Assembly: GCF_020559915.1 (NCBI RefSeq)
Contig: NZ_JAJCLZ010000003.1
Span: forward strand, 84,711-148,710
DNA: 64,000 nt
Direction of reading: 5' to 3'
Source of the DNA: Ruminococcus sp. 210702-SL.1.03
GTDB lineage: Bacteria; Bacillota; Clostridia; Oscillospirales; Ruminococcaceae
Part shown: positions 15,611 through 24,079 of the stretch, one piece after another
How the letters are laid out: every line of letters begins with the position of its first letter
Position numbering within the stretch: position 1 is the stretch's first letter
Program-made: the position numbers and the translations under genes
The notes under the pieces: generated by a model
Databases searched by the model: none
The model's input: the letters and a program-made list of their open reading frames with translations, nothing else
What the model was told of the DNA's origin: nothing

Positions 15611-18577
15611 TTACACTTCCTTTCCGTTTTTCGCGGCGTCTTTTTCTTCAAGCGCCGCCGCGAGCGAGCGCAGGCGTATCTTAGCCGCGCCCAGATTGGT
15701 TATCTCGTCGATCTTTAGCTGAGTGTAAAGCTTTCCGTGCTCCTCGAGTATAGCGCGAACTTCGTCGGTGGTAACGGCGTCGATGCCGCAGCCGAATGAT
15801 ACGAGCTGTACTAGCTGCATATCGTCGTTTTCGCAAACGTACTCTGCCGCGCGGTAAAGTCTTGCGTGGTATGTCCACTGGTTGAGTACGTCGAGAGGCG
15901 GGCAGTCTACCAGATTTGCCACGCTGTCCTCGGTGACTACCGCGAAGCCCAGCGAGGCTATCAGCTTGTGTATTCCATGGTTTATCTCGCGGTCGATGTG
16001 GTAAGGTCTGCCCGCGAGCACGATTATTTTTTGACCCTTGCTGCGCGCGTCGGCGATTATCTCTAGGGCTTTCTGCTCGTTGGCGCGCTTGTAGCGCAGC
16101 TGCTCGGAGTAAGCCTTGTTCAGCACGCCGAGCACCTGCTTTTCTTTTATGCCGTATGAGCGCAGCGCCGCGGCTACGTTCTTGGCTGTATTTTTCTTGA
16201 AGTTTATATCGAGGTAGGGGGTTATGAAATTGCTGCTGTTTAAGTCGGGGATATTCGCTTTCAGCAGCTCGGGGTAGTAGGCTACTACGGGGCAGTTGTA
16301 GTGGTTATCCGCCTGACCCTCGTCGATATTGTAGCTCATGCAGGGGTAGAAGATAAAGTCTACGCCCTTATCGAGCAGGTTGAGTATATGTCCGTGCGCG
16401 AGCTTAGCGGGGTAGCATACGGTGTCAGAGGGTATGGTCTGCTGACCGCGGTAGTATGTATCGCGCGAGGATTCGTCTGAGAGAACTACCTCAAAGCCCA
16501 GCTCGGTGAGCATGGTGTGGAAGAAAGGCAGCATATCGTAATAGCTCAGCGCCATAGGTATGCCTACCCGCGCGATGGGCTTGCCGTGCGGCTTTTTCTC
16601 GCCGTAGGCTTCCAGCTGCTCGAGCTTGTATTCGTACATATTCTCCGTTTTGTTGGCAAGCTTTATGCCCGCGCCCTTTTCGCAGCGGTTGCCCGAAACG
16701 AAGCGGTGGCCGTCGCTGAAACGGATTATAGTGAGGTTACAGTGGGCTGTACAGCCGCCGCACTGCGCCGACATAGAGTTGTACGCAAAATCGCGAAGCT
16801 GGTCGAGGGTAAGTATAGAAGAAGTGCGCTGCGGCTCGGCTTTGGTCTTTTCCATAGCGAAGATCGCGCAGCCGAAAGCGCCCATCAGTCCTGCTATCGC
16901 GGGGCGGATAACGTTTCTGCCAAGCTCCATCTCAAACGAGCGCAATACGGCGTCGTTTAAGAACGTACCGCCCTGTACTACTATGTTCTTGCCCAGCTCG
17001 TCGATGGATTTAGCGCGGATAACTTTGTACACCGCGTTCTTGATTATCGAGGAGGAAAGTCCCGCCGATATGTCTTCTACCGAAGCGCCGTCCTTCTGCG
17101 CCTGTTTTACGGAAGAGTTCATGAATACCGTGCAGCGCGAGCCTAGCTCTACGGGGGCTTTTGCGAAAAGTCCGAGGTTCGCGAAGTCGGCTATCTCATA
17201 GCCCATAGCCTGCGCGAATGTCTGTATGAAAGAGCCGCAGCCCGAGGAGCATGCCTCGTTCAGCATGATGCTGTCTATCGCGTTGTTCTTTATCTTGAAG
17301 CACTTTATGTCCTGACCGCCGATGTCGATGATGAAGTCAACGTCGGGGCAGAAGAAAGCCGCCGCCTTGTAGTGCGCTACTGTTTCTACTATGCCGAAGT
17401 CTACGCCCAAGCCCGCCTTTATGAGGTCTTCGCCGTAGCCCGTTACCGCCGAAGCTTTTATGTTCAGTCCGGGGTTCGCTATGCGGTAGATGTCCTCCAG
17501 TTTCGAGGCTATAATGTCGAGCGGCTGACCCTTGCTGGAGCAGTAGTGCTGATAAAGCAGCCTGCCGTCCGGCGTGATGAGGACCAGCTTCGTGGTGGTA
17601 GAGCCTGCGTCGATACCGAGGTACGCGTCGCCCGAGTAGGTCTTTATATCGGCGTACTTTAGGTCTGACTGCTTGTGGCGCGCCACAAATTCCTCGTACT
17701 CAGCGCGGTCTTTAAAGAGGGGAGTGCCCGTAACTATATTGTCTGCGGTCTTTGCGTTTATTATCTTATCCAGCGTTTCGTCGATGGTCATGGCTTCTGA
17801 AATGTCGTGCGCCTGAAGCGCGCAGCCGTAAGCCATGAAGCAGGGTGCGAGGTCGGGGAACACCGCGTGCTCAGCGTCGAGGTGCAGTGTTTCGGTAAAC
17901 GCCTTTCTCAGACCCTTTAAGAACGAGAGAGGACCGCCGAGGAAGAGCACGTTGCCTGCTATCTTTCTGCCCTGCGCCAGTCCCGAAACGGTCTGGTCTA
18001 CTACCGCTTGGAAAATCGAAGCGGCTATGTCCTCTTTCTTAGCGCCCTGATTGAGCAGCGGCTGAATATCGCTCTTCGCGAAAACGCCGCAGCGCGAAGC
18101 TATCGGGTAAAGGCGTGTGCTTTTCAGCGAGAGCCTATCCAGTTCGTCGGCGGTAACGCCTAAAAGCTGCGCCATCTGGTCGATGAAAGCGCCCGTACCG
18201 CCCGCGCAAGAGCCGTTCATGCGCTGTTCCACGCCGCCGGTGAGGAAGATTATCTTAGCGTCCTCGCCGCCCAGCTCTACCACTACGTCTGTAAGCGGGT
18301 AGCTCTTGTTTACGGCGACGAAAGCGGAGTATACCTCCTGCACGAACTCTATTCCGCTTGCCTGCGCTATGCCCAGACCTGCCGAGCCTGTGATGGCTGT
18401 GCGGAAGCGCTCGCCCTTGTACTTTTCGTTTATTATACGCAGCTGCTCGGCAACTGTTTCGCGCACTTTAGAGAAGTGGCGTTCGTATTTTGAATATATT
18501 ATCTCGCCCTCTTTTAGTATCACGGTCTTTACCGTAGTAGAGCCTACGTCGATACCGAGGTCATATATAATGCTCAT
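15611..18577 (-). CDS. Large acyl-CoA dehydratase activase: two ASKHA domains plus DUF2229
   Basis: 988 residues. Residues about 1-265 form one BadF/HgdC-type ATPase domain (DLGIDVGSTTVKTVILK; NGSCAGGTGAF). About 315-575 form a second (LGIDAGSTTTKLVLI; CSSGCGSF). The rest is a DUF2229-type domain with a cysteine cluster CGGCTAHC and NRC near 610-645. In HgdC the cysteine in the CAxGTG-like motif binds the [4Fe-4S] cluster shared by the dimer. The protein would hydrolyse ATP to fire electrons at low potential into a partner, presumably the dehydratase-like gene next to it. I recall single chains of about 1400 residues combining both; here they are separate. Confidence 0.87.
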   Translation of the reverse strand: MSIIYDLGIDVGSTTVKTVILKEGEIIYSKYERHFSKVRETVAEQLRIINEKYKGERFRTAITGSAGLGIAQASGIEFVQEVYSAFVAVNKSYPLTDVVVELGGEDAKIIFLTGGVEQRMNGSCAGGTGAFIDQMAQLLGVTADELDRLSLKSTRLYPIASRCGVFAKSDIQPLLNQGAKKEDIAASIFQAVVDQTVSGLAQGRKIAGNVLFLGGPLSFLKGLRKAFTETLHLDAEHAVFPDLAPCFMAYGCALQAHDISEAMTIDETLDKIINAKTADNIVTGTPLFKDRAEYEEFVARHKQSDLKYADIKTYSGDAYLGIDAGSTTTKLVLITPDGRLLYQHYCSSKGQPLDIIASKLEDIYRIANPGLNIKASAVTGYGEDLIKAGLGVDFGIVETVAHYKAAAFFCPDVDFIIDIGGQDIKCFKIKNNAIDSIMLNEACSSGCGSFIQTFAQAMGYEIADFANLGLFAKAPVELGSRCTVFMNSSVKQAQKDGASVEDISAGLSSSIIKNAVYKVIRAKSIDELGKNIVVQGGTFLNDAVLRSFEMELGRNVIRPAIAGLMGAFGCAIFAMEKTKAEPQRTSSILTLDQLRDFAYNSMSAQCGGCTAHCNLTIIRFSDGHRFVSGNRCEKGAGIKLANKTENMYEYKLEQLEAYGEKKPHGKPIARVGIPMALSYYDMLPFFHTMLTELGFEVVLSDESSRDTYYRGQQTIPSDTVCYPAKLAHGHILNLLDKGVDFIFYPCMSYNIDEGQADNHYNCPVVAYYPELLKANIPDLNSSNFITPYLDINFKKNTAKNVAAALRSYGIKEKQVLGVLNKAYSEQLRYKRANEQKALEIIADARSKGQKIIVLAGRPYHIDREINHGIHKLIASLGFAVVTEDSVANLVDCPPLDVLNQWTYHARLYRAAEYVCENDDMQLVQLVSFGCGIDAVTTDEVRAILEEHGKLYTQLKIDEITNLGAAKIRLRSLAAALEEKDAAKNGKEV

Positions 18578-18660
18578 CTGTTTTTCTACCGATCCTTTCG
18601 CTGTATTTAAAACATTTATTCACATACTTATACTCAATAATTATAGCATATTTCACTCAA

Positions 18661-18691
18661 AAAGAAAAGCACTTTTTTGTGAAAAAAGTGC
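18661..18691 (-). terminator. Terminator of the pot operon
   Basis: GCACTTTTTT at 18669-18678 pairs with AAAAAAGTGC at 18682-18691. Read on the minus strand it is followed by a T-rich run. It also precedes the activase gene; upstream of that gene an extended -10 (TGCTATAAT, minus strand, TATAAT at 18640-18645) is visible without a good -35. Confidence 0.7.
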
Positions 18692-18735
18692 CGCATATTT
18701 TGAATTGTGTGCAAAAACATTTATACAACATCTTG

Positions 18736-20028
18736 TCAGAAAATGTCTTTTTTCTTTTTGATCTGCCGTCTTATCAGCACGAATATCGTCACGCCCAGGC
18801 AGAGTATCAGGAATATAGGCACGAGCCATGTGTTTTCGTTTTCAGCCTGCGCCGATTTCATCTCTGTCCAGAGGTCTTGCATCTGCTTGTTCGCTTTGTC
18901 GGAAAGATTTACGAACACGGTGGTGTGCTCGCTGATAAAATCTTGGTCGGGGTAGGATACGGGGTTATTCTTCACGTCCTCGTCCAGCATATCGTAAGCC
19001 GCTTGGTGCGGGGTGGAGTAGCAGATGTAGTCGATGTTCGCGTAGGCGACGTCCGGTTCGCACATGAAGTTTATATACATCTCGGCGGCTTCCTTCTGCT
19101 TCGCGCCCGCGGGTATGCACATAGCGTCGATGAAAAGGTTAGTGCCGCTCTTCGGTATCACGAAGCCTAAGTCCTCGTTCTCGTCGAGTATGGTCAGCGC
19201 GTCGCCCGCGTAGTAGGGGGCTATCAGCGCGTCGCCCGCGCCCATTTTGTCGAATATCTCGTCCATAACATAGCCCTGCACTACGTTTTTCTGCTCGGTA
19301 AGCTTTCTCGCCGCGTCGGCAAGCTCGTCGCTGTCCTCAGTGTTTATCGAGTAGCCCTGCATTATCTCGGCTATCGCGAAAGCGTCGCGCGGGTTGTCGA
19401 ACATCAGTATTTGGTCTGAGTAGTCTTTGTTCCAAAGCAGATCCCAGTCTATCTCGTCCTTGGGCAGGTCTATCATAGTCTTGTCGTAGATTATGCCGAC
19501 CGTTCCCCATGTATACGGTACAGAGTAGCTGTTTTCGGGGTCGTAAGCCATGTTGCGGAAATTATCCATGATGTACTTGAAATTCGGGATATTCTCGAAA
19601 TCAAGCGGCTGCACCATGTTTTCCTTTATCATCTTGCTTATCATGTAGTCTGAGGGGATTATCACGTCGTAAGAAGCTCCGCCGCCTTTCAGCTTGGCGT
19701 AAAGCTCTTCGTTGGTGGCGTAGTTGGTGTAATTAACCTTTATGCCCGTTAGCTTTGTAAACTCTGAGTTTACGTCCAGCGTGCCCGCCTCAGCGCCCGT
19801 AGAGATGTATTCTCCCCAGTTGTAAACGTTTATGGAAATGCCCGCGTCTTTAAATTTTGTGTAATATTCGGGGTCGGAAACGGTGAGCGTCTGCGCTTCG
19901 GCAGTTTTCTCTTCTTCCTCAGTATCGGCAGAGGTATCCGCGCTGCCGCCGCAGCCCGAAAATGCGCTCGCCGCCAGCGCGGCAGCCATTATCAGCGCCG
20001 CGTATCTTGATATGCGTTTAAGTATCAT
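18736..20028 (-). CDS. potD: Spermidine/putrescine-binding lipoprotein PotD with C-terminal membrane anchor
   Basis: Extracellular solute-binding subunit of the polyamine importer. The start at 20028 is chosen because GGGGGGAGTG precedes it by about 10 bases; a longer reading from 20052 would include that site. The 430-residue product has a lipoprotein signal ending AFSGC. The body is PotD-like (INVYNWGEYIS, NYATNEELYAKL, YSVPYTWGTVGI, PRDAFAIAEIMQGY). Unusually, a second membrane segment (LVPIFLILCLGVTIFVLI) and a basic tail RRQIKKKK lie at the C-terminus, so both ends are membrane-attached. Last gene of potABCD. Confidence 0.9.
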   Translation of the reverse strand: MILKRISRYAALIMAAALAASAFSGCGGSADTSADTEEEEKTAEAQTLTVSDPEYYTKFKDAGISINVYNWGEYISTGAEAGTLDVNSEFTKLTGIKVNYTNYATNEELYAKLKGGGASYDVIIPSDYMISKMIKENMVQPLDFENIPNFKYIMDNFRNMAYDPENSYSVPYTWGTVGIIYDKTMIDLPKDEIDWDLLWNKDYSDQILMFDNPRDAFAIAEIMQGYSINTEDSDELADAARKLTEQKNVVQGYVMDEIFDKMGAGDALIAPYYAGDALTILDENEDLGFVIPKSGTNLFIDAMCIPAGAKQKEAAEMYINFMCEPDVAYANIDYICYSTPHQAAYDMLDEDVKNNPVSYPDQDFISEHTTVFVNLSDKANKQMQDLWTEMKSAQAENENTWLVPIFLILCLGVTIFVLIRRQIKKKKDIF

Positions 20029-20048
20029 AAAAAAGTCACTCCCCCCGC

Positions 20049-20837
20049 TCACGCTTTTTTAGCCTGCTTATTCTCAACGAAATTCTTGATGAGCAGGATT
20101 ATCACAACTACCGCGAAGATTATCGCCGAAAGCGCGTTTATCTCGGGCGATACCTTGCGCCGCGTCATAGAGTAGATGGTTATGGGCAGCGTCTGCGAGG
20201 TAGAGCCGCTGGTGAAGTAGCTGATTACGAAATCGTCCAGCGAGTAGGTGAAAGCCATGAGAAAGCCGCTAACTACGCCCGGCATTATCTCGGGCAGCAC
20301 TACTTTAAAGAACGCTTTCGCAGGCCCGCAGCCGAGGTCTTGCGCCGCTTCGTAAAGGTGGGGGTCCATCTGGCGGAATTTCGGCATGATGTTTAGTATA
20401 ACGTAGGGCACGTCGAATGTGATGTGCGCTATTACCAGCGTCTGAAAGCCGAACTCTAAATTCATGCGCGCCGCGAAGAATACGAAGAGCAGCATAAGCG
20501 ATACGCCCGTAACTATCTCTGGGTTGATTATCGGCATATTTGTGATGTTCATCACCATAGCTTTCGGCACACGGCGCATATTGTTTATGCCGATGGCGGC
20601 GAGTGTGCCGAGTATCGTGGAAACTATGCTCGCTATTACGGCTATTATTATAGTGTTTATCAGCGAGGAGATTATAATGTCGTTGTGTATCAGCTTGCGG
20701 TACCAGTCTAGCGTGAACCCGCTGAATACCGAGCGGCTCTTAGTTTCATTAAAAGAGAAAACTATCAGCACGAATATGGGAACGTAGAGGAACATAAGCA
20801 CTGCGCCCAAGTAAATTTTTCCAAGTTTTTTCATCAT
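20049..20837 (-). CDS. potC: Polyamine ABC transporter permease PotC
   Basis: 262-residue inner membrane subunit with six membrane segments, the second permease of a PotABCD system. The EAA loop that contacts the ATPase reads EAAQDLGCGPAKAFFKVVLPEIMPGV near 172-197. FNETKSRSVFSGFTLDWY after the first segment is typical of PotC. ATG at 20837 (or 20834) lies 13 bases after potB; the next gene potD begins 20 bases after it. Confidence 0.92.
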   Translation of the reverse strand: MMKKLGKIYLGAVLMFLYVPIFVLIVFSFNETKSRSVFSGFTLDWYRKLIHNDIIISSLINTIIIAVIASIVSTILGTLAAIGINNMRRVPKAMVMNITNMPIINPEIVTGVSLMLLFVFFAARMNLEFGFQTLVIAHITFDVPYVILNIMPKFRQMDPHLYEAAQDLGCGPAKAFFKVVLPEIMPGVVSGFLMAFTYSLDDFVISYFTSGSTSQTLPITIYSMTRRKVSPEINALSAIIFAVVVIILLIKNFVENKQAKKA

Positions 20838-20850
20838 ATCCCGCCTGCCT

Positions 20851-21657
20851 TTACATAAGCACCTGATCGTCAGGGCTGAACTGGTTCATTATCGTCATTA
20901 TCATAAGTATTATGACCATGAGCACCAGTGAGATAGCCGCGCCGAGGTTGGGGTTGTAGGAGTTTCCGAGAAACTGCATCTCTATAAGGTCGCCAATGAG
21001 CAGGTTAGAGCCGCCGCCCAGCATACGCGAGATTATGAAAGTAGATATAGCGGGTACGAATACCATAGTTATGCCCGAGGTTATTCCCGGCAGGCTCAGA
21101 GGAACTATTACTTTAAAAAGCACGTTCATAGAGCTGCAGCCGAGGTCTGAGGCTGCTTCCAGCACGCTTTTGTCTATCTTCTCCATTACCGAGTAGAGCG
21201 GCAGTATCATGAAAGGCAGGTAGTTGTACACCATGCCCAGCACCACCGCGCCGGAGGTGTTTATGAGCTTGTAAGGCCCTAAGCCGATAAGCCCCAGCAG
21301 GTGGTTGATTATGCCGTTGTTGCCCAGCAGGGTCATCCATGCGTATGTTCTCAGCAGAAAGTTCATCCACATAGGCAGCATTACTATCATCAGCATAGTG
21401 CCCTGCTTGTGTTTTTCCATGCGCGAGAGCAGGAAAGACACAGGGTAGGCCACCACTAAGCATATCGCCGTCGCGATCACCGAGAGCCATATCGAGCGCA
21501 CGAATATATTTGCGTACTGTCCTACGTCTGAGATGTTTTTTATAGTAAACTTGCCCGCGTTGTCGGTAAGTGCGAAGTAGGCTACCATTATAAGCGGTAC
21601 TACTATGAAAACCGCCATCCATACTAAGTATGGCGCGGCGAGTATTTTTTTCTTCAT
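20851..21657 (-). CDS. potB: Polyamine ABC transporter permease PotB
   Basis: 268-residue permease with six membrane segments, first transmembrane subunit of the polyamine importer. The EAA loop reads EAASDLGCSSMNVLFKVIVP. The segment MWMNFLLRTYAWMTLLGNNG is a PotB family mark. It starts 7 bases after the potA stop, with GGAAG in the potA end as ribosome binding site. Confidence 0.92.
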   Translation of the reverse strand: MKKKILAAPYLVWMAVFIVVPLIMVAYFALTDNAGKFTIKNISDVGQYANIFVRSIWLSVIATAICLVVAYPVSFLLSRMEKHKQGTMLMIVMLPMWMNFLLRTYAWMTLLGNNGIINHLLGLIGLGPYKLINTSGAVVLGMVYNYLPFMILPLYSVMEKIDKSVLEAASDLGCSSMNVLFKVIVPLSLPGITSGITMVFVPAISTFIISRMLGGGSNLLIGDLIEMQFLGNSYNPNLGAAISLVLMVIILMIMTIMNQFSPDDQVLM

Positions 21658-21664
21658 GATATTA

Positions 21665-22717
21665 TCAATCTTCCTCCGCCGCAGTTTTTTTCATTATGTG
21701 TATATCGAATGGGTCGAAGGTCATGCCGACCATAGTGCCTACCTGCTCCGCTTTTGTAGAGTGTATCATCCATTTGTGGTCTACGCCGTCTACTATCATC
21801 TCGTAGTGCACGCCCTTGAATACTACCGATTCTACTATGCCCGTTAGCTTCGCGCCCTCGGCGGGGATAATCTTCACGTCCTCGGGGCGGATAACTACGT
21901 CTACCGTTTCGTTCGGCGAAAAGCCCTTGTCCACGCACTCAAAGCGCCTGCCGGTAAACTCTACCTCGCAGTCGCGCGGCATACAGCCGTTTATAATGTT
22001 GCTCTCGCCGATGAAGTCGGCTACGAAAGCGTTTATCGGCTCGTTGTAAATATCAGTCGGCGAGCCTATTTGCTGAATATGGCCGTTGTTCATTACAACA
22101 ACCGTGTCGCTCATCGTCAGCGCTTCTTCCTGATCGTGGGTAACGTAAACGAAGGTAAGCTCCAGCGCCTGCTGTATACGGCGAAGCTCGGTCTGCATAC
22201 CCTTGCGCAGCTTTAAGTCCAGCGCGCCGAGAGGCTCGTCCAGCAGCAGTACCTTCGGGTGATTTACCAGCGCACGCGCTATCGCCACGCGCTGCTGCTG
22301 ACCGCCCGAAAGACGGTTTATAGAGCGCTTTTCAAAGCCCTTGAGGTTCACCAGCTCGAGCATTTCGCCCACGCGCTTTACTATCTCTTTCTGCGGCAGC
22401 TTTTTCACTCGCAGACCGAAAGCGATGTTTTCGTAAACGTTCAGGTGCGGGAAGAGGGCGTACCTCTGGAAAACGGTGTTTACGTTGCGCTTGTGCGGCG
22501 GCACGCCGTTTATCCTCTTGCCCTCAAACAAAACGTCGCCTTCGGTGGGGTCTAAAAATCCTGCGATTATGCGCAGGGTAGTGGTCTTGCCGCAGCCCGA
22601 AGGGCCGAGCAGCGTCACGAATTCCTTGTCCTTTATATCAAGGCTGATATTTTTGAGTATCCGCTCGCCGTCCTCAAAATCGACCACGATATTTTTTAAG
22701 CTGATAATATTCTCCAT
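21665..22717 (-). CDS. potA: Polyamine ABC transporter ATPase PotA
   Basis: 350-residue cytoplasmic ATPase driving spermidine/putrescine uptake. Walker A is GPSGCGKTT, the signature is [15 protein letters not shown], Walker B is [12 protein letters not shown], and the switch histidine is in [13 protein letters not shown] domain occupies about 270-350. I start at ATG 22717 (MENIISLKN) with GAAAGG upstream; a longer reading from 22750 runs through that site. First gene of the operon, with its own promoter. Confidence 0.94.
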   Translation of the reverse strand: MENIISLKNIVVDFEDGERILKNISLDIKDKEFVTLLGPSGCGKTTTLRIIAGFLDPTEGDVLFEGKRINGVPPHKRNVNTVFQRYALFPHLNVYENIAFGLRVKKLPQKEIVKRVGEMLELVNLKGFEKRSINRLSGGQQQRVAIARALVNHPKVLLLDEPLGALDLKLRKGMQTELRRIQQALELTFVYVTHDQEEALTMSDTVVVMNNGHIQQIGSPTDIYNEPINAFVADFIGESNIINGCMPRDCEVEFTGRRFECVDKGFSPNETVDVVIRPEDVKIIPAEGAKLTGIVESVVFKGVHYEMIVDGVDHKWMIHSTKAEQVGTMVGMTFDPFDIHIMKKTAAEED

Positions 22718-22744
22718 TAGGCATACATACCTTTCAACAAAATT

Positions 22745-22760
22745 CGGCAAAAAAACGCCG
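22745..22760 (-). repeat. Short stem with poly-U loop at the potA leader
   Basis: CGGC and GCCG arms around an A-run on the + strand (U-run in the transcript), just downstream of the potA promoter. A similar stem is in the alaA leader at 33562-33578. Confidence 0.4.
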
Positions 22761-22768
22761 ACATTTCA

Positions 22769-22797
22769 ATTATATATTAACTATCCAAAAAAGTCAA
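22769..22797 (-). promoter_or_regulatory. potABCD promoter
   Basis: Minus strand TTGACT (22797-22792), 17-base spacer, TATAAT (22774-22769). Confidence 0.8.
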
Positions 22798-22879
22798 TAG
22801 AACTTGCCCTTGTAATATATTATTATGTATTATGCACACTAATTTTAAAAAAAGGCTTTTTCGACGGCATTTTTGAGCA

Positions 22880-23004
22880 AAAAAAGAGCCTCACACGGTG
22901 TGAGGCGAAAAATGAAATAAAATAAAACTATGTGTAGAACAAAAGAAAGGAGACAACAAAACGGATGTTAGTATCAAACATTGCTGTATGATTATCTTAA
23001 CATC
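22880..23004 (-). ncRNA. Candidate trans-acting small RNA with CU-rich anti-Shine-Dalgarno stretch
   Basis: An isolated minus-strand transcription unit of about 125 bases. Its promoter is at 23011-23039 and a perfect hairpin GCCTCACAC/GTGTGAGGC (22888-22906) followed by seven T forms the end. No ORF with a ribosome binding site lies on this strand; the longest, 17 codons, has none. The middle holds GTCTCCTTTCTTTT (22954-22941, minus strand), complementary to AAAGGAG-type ribosome binding sites, the feature by which Firmicute sRNAs of the RoxS/RsaE kind block translation. It lies head-to-tail upstream of the potA promoter and divergent from the VanZ gene. Confidence 0.6.
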
Positions 23005-23010
23005 ATGTAT

Positions 23011-23039
23011 ATTATATATCAAAAAACAAGATTCGTCAA
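23011..23039 (-). promoter_or_regulatory. Promoter of the candidate small RNA
   Basis: Minus strand TTGACG (23039-23034), 17-base spacer, TATAAT (23016-23011). From 23040 to 23256 I see no other gene or clear signal. Confidence 0.75.
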
Positions 23040-23256
23040 GCAAATTACAGAATTTATATTTTTTATTCATACATTTTGGCGTTTTGCACAATTGGAGTGT
23101 GCTTCGGTTTAGCGATATTTCACCGATAAAATTAAAAATAACTTAAATAAGCGAAATATTAAACCATTAGCCGAAAAAGCGCGGAAAACGTTGATGATCG
23201 GCGGCATGATAGAAAATTATAAAATATAAAGATCTGAACTATTTTTCGCTCTGCGC

Positions 23257-23285
23257 TTGAAAAATCGACGAAAATATGATATACT
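23257..23285 (+). promoter_or_regulatory. Promoter of the VanZ-like gene
   Basis: TTGAAA at 23257-23262, 17-base spacer, TATACT at 23280-23285. Confidence 0.65.
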
Positions 23286-23330
23286 TATGTTTATAGGGAT
23301 ATAGTAAAAAACAAGAAAGGAAAGCAGAAA

Positions 23331-23909
23331 ATGATAAACAGCGAAGTGTTTTGGCAGGTGGTACGCGACCGTGCCCCGCGTTGGACCGGCGAGATATTCC
23401 TGATATTCGCCCTCACGGCGGTGCTGCTGATAATGGTCTGCTCGCTGCGGCGGCTGAGCCTGCGGCGCTCGGCGCTGGCGGTGGGCGTTTACACATACGT
23501 CTACAACGTCTTGGTGACAACGCTTTTCATGCGTGAGCAGTACCCATACTACCGCTATACGCTGCGGGTGGATTTTATTCGACAGATATTCGTGGAGCAC
23601 AGTGCTTTCGCGGCGGCGGAGGGCTTGCTGAATTTCCTTATGCTGCTGCCGCTGGGGCTTGCGCTGCCGTTTTTCTTCAGGCGATACGCCGTAGCAAAGA
23701 CCTGCGCGATAGGCGGCGGGCTGACGGTCTTCATAGAGGTTACTCAGCTCGCGGCGCGGCTGGGCGAGCTACAGGCGGACGACCTTATACTAAACTACGC
23801 GGGCTGTATGGCAGGGGCGTACATCTATGCCGCGATCTCGGCTATATACAAGCGCCGCAGGAAAAAAAGAACAGCAGAAAAAACCAATTGTTATAAAACA
23901 CAGCAATAA
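23331..23909 (+). CDS. VanZ-like membrane protein
   Basis: 192-residue membrane protein with about five hydrophobic segments and a basic, soluble C-terminus. The VanZ family core is visible: N-F-L-M-L-L-P-L-G-L-A-L-P, then EVTQLAARLGELQADDLILNYAG, with the conserved acidic pair in QADD. VanZ itself gives low teicoplanin resistance; most members have no known function and no van genes are nearby. ATG follows AAAGGAAAG. Confidence 0.82.
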   Translation: MINSEVFWQVVRDRAPRWTGEIFLIFALTAVLLIMVCSLRRLSLRRSALAVGVYTYVYNVLVTTLFMREQYPYYRYTLRVDFIRQIFVEHSAFAAAEGLLNFLMLLPLGLALPFFFRRYAVAKTCAIGGGLTVFIEVTQLAARLGELQADDLILNYAGCMAGAYIYAAISAIYKRRRKKRTAEKTNCYKTQQ

Positions 23910-23944
23910 GATAGGAATAATTTATTAAATATTCAGATTTGCTC

Positions 23945-23973
23945 TTGCATTTTATAGAAAAATGGTATATAAT
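23945..23973 (+). promoter_or_regulatory. Promoter of the cysteine desulfurase operon
   Basis: TTGCAT at 23945-23950, 17-base spacer, TATAAT at 23968-23973. The leader contains a hairpin GCGCTT/AAGCGC at 24025-24041 extended by weaker pairs on both sides. Confidence 0.75.
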
Positions 23974-24079
23974 AAAGAGTGCAGAAGAAACAGATGAATA
24001 TCTGTTCACCTGTAACAAGGTGATGCGCTTGAAAAAAGCGCTGTTGCCATAGAGAAAACTGAAAGGAATGATATAAATT

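Noticed and set aside
20029..20052. Start of potD at 20052 overlapping potC by 4 bases
   Set aside because: The GGGGGGAG site lies inside this stretch and points to the ATG at 20028, which also gives a proper lipoprotein signal.
22965..22991. Eight-residue + strand ORF with AAAGGAG upstream
   Set aside because: The apparent ribosome binding site is the reverse complement of the CU-rich stretch of the minus strand small RNA, whose promoter and terminator are much clearer.
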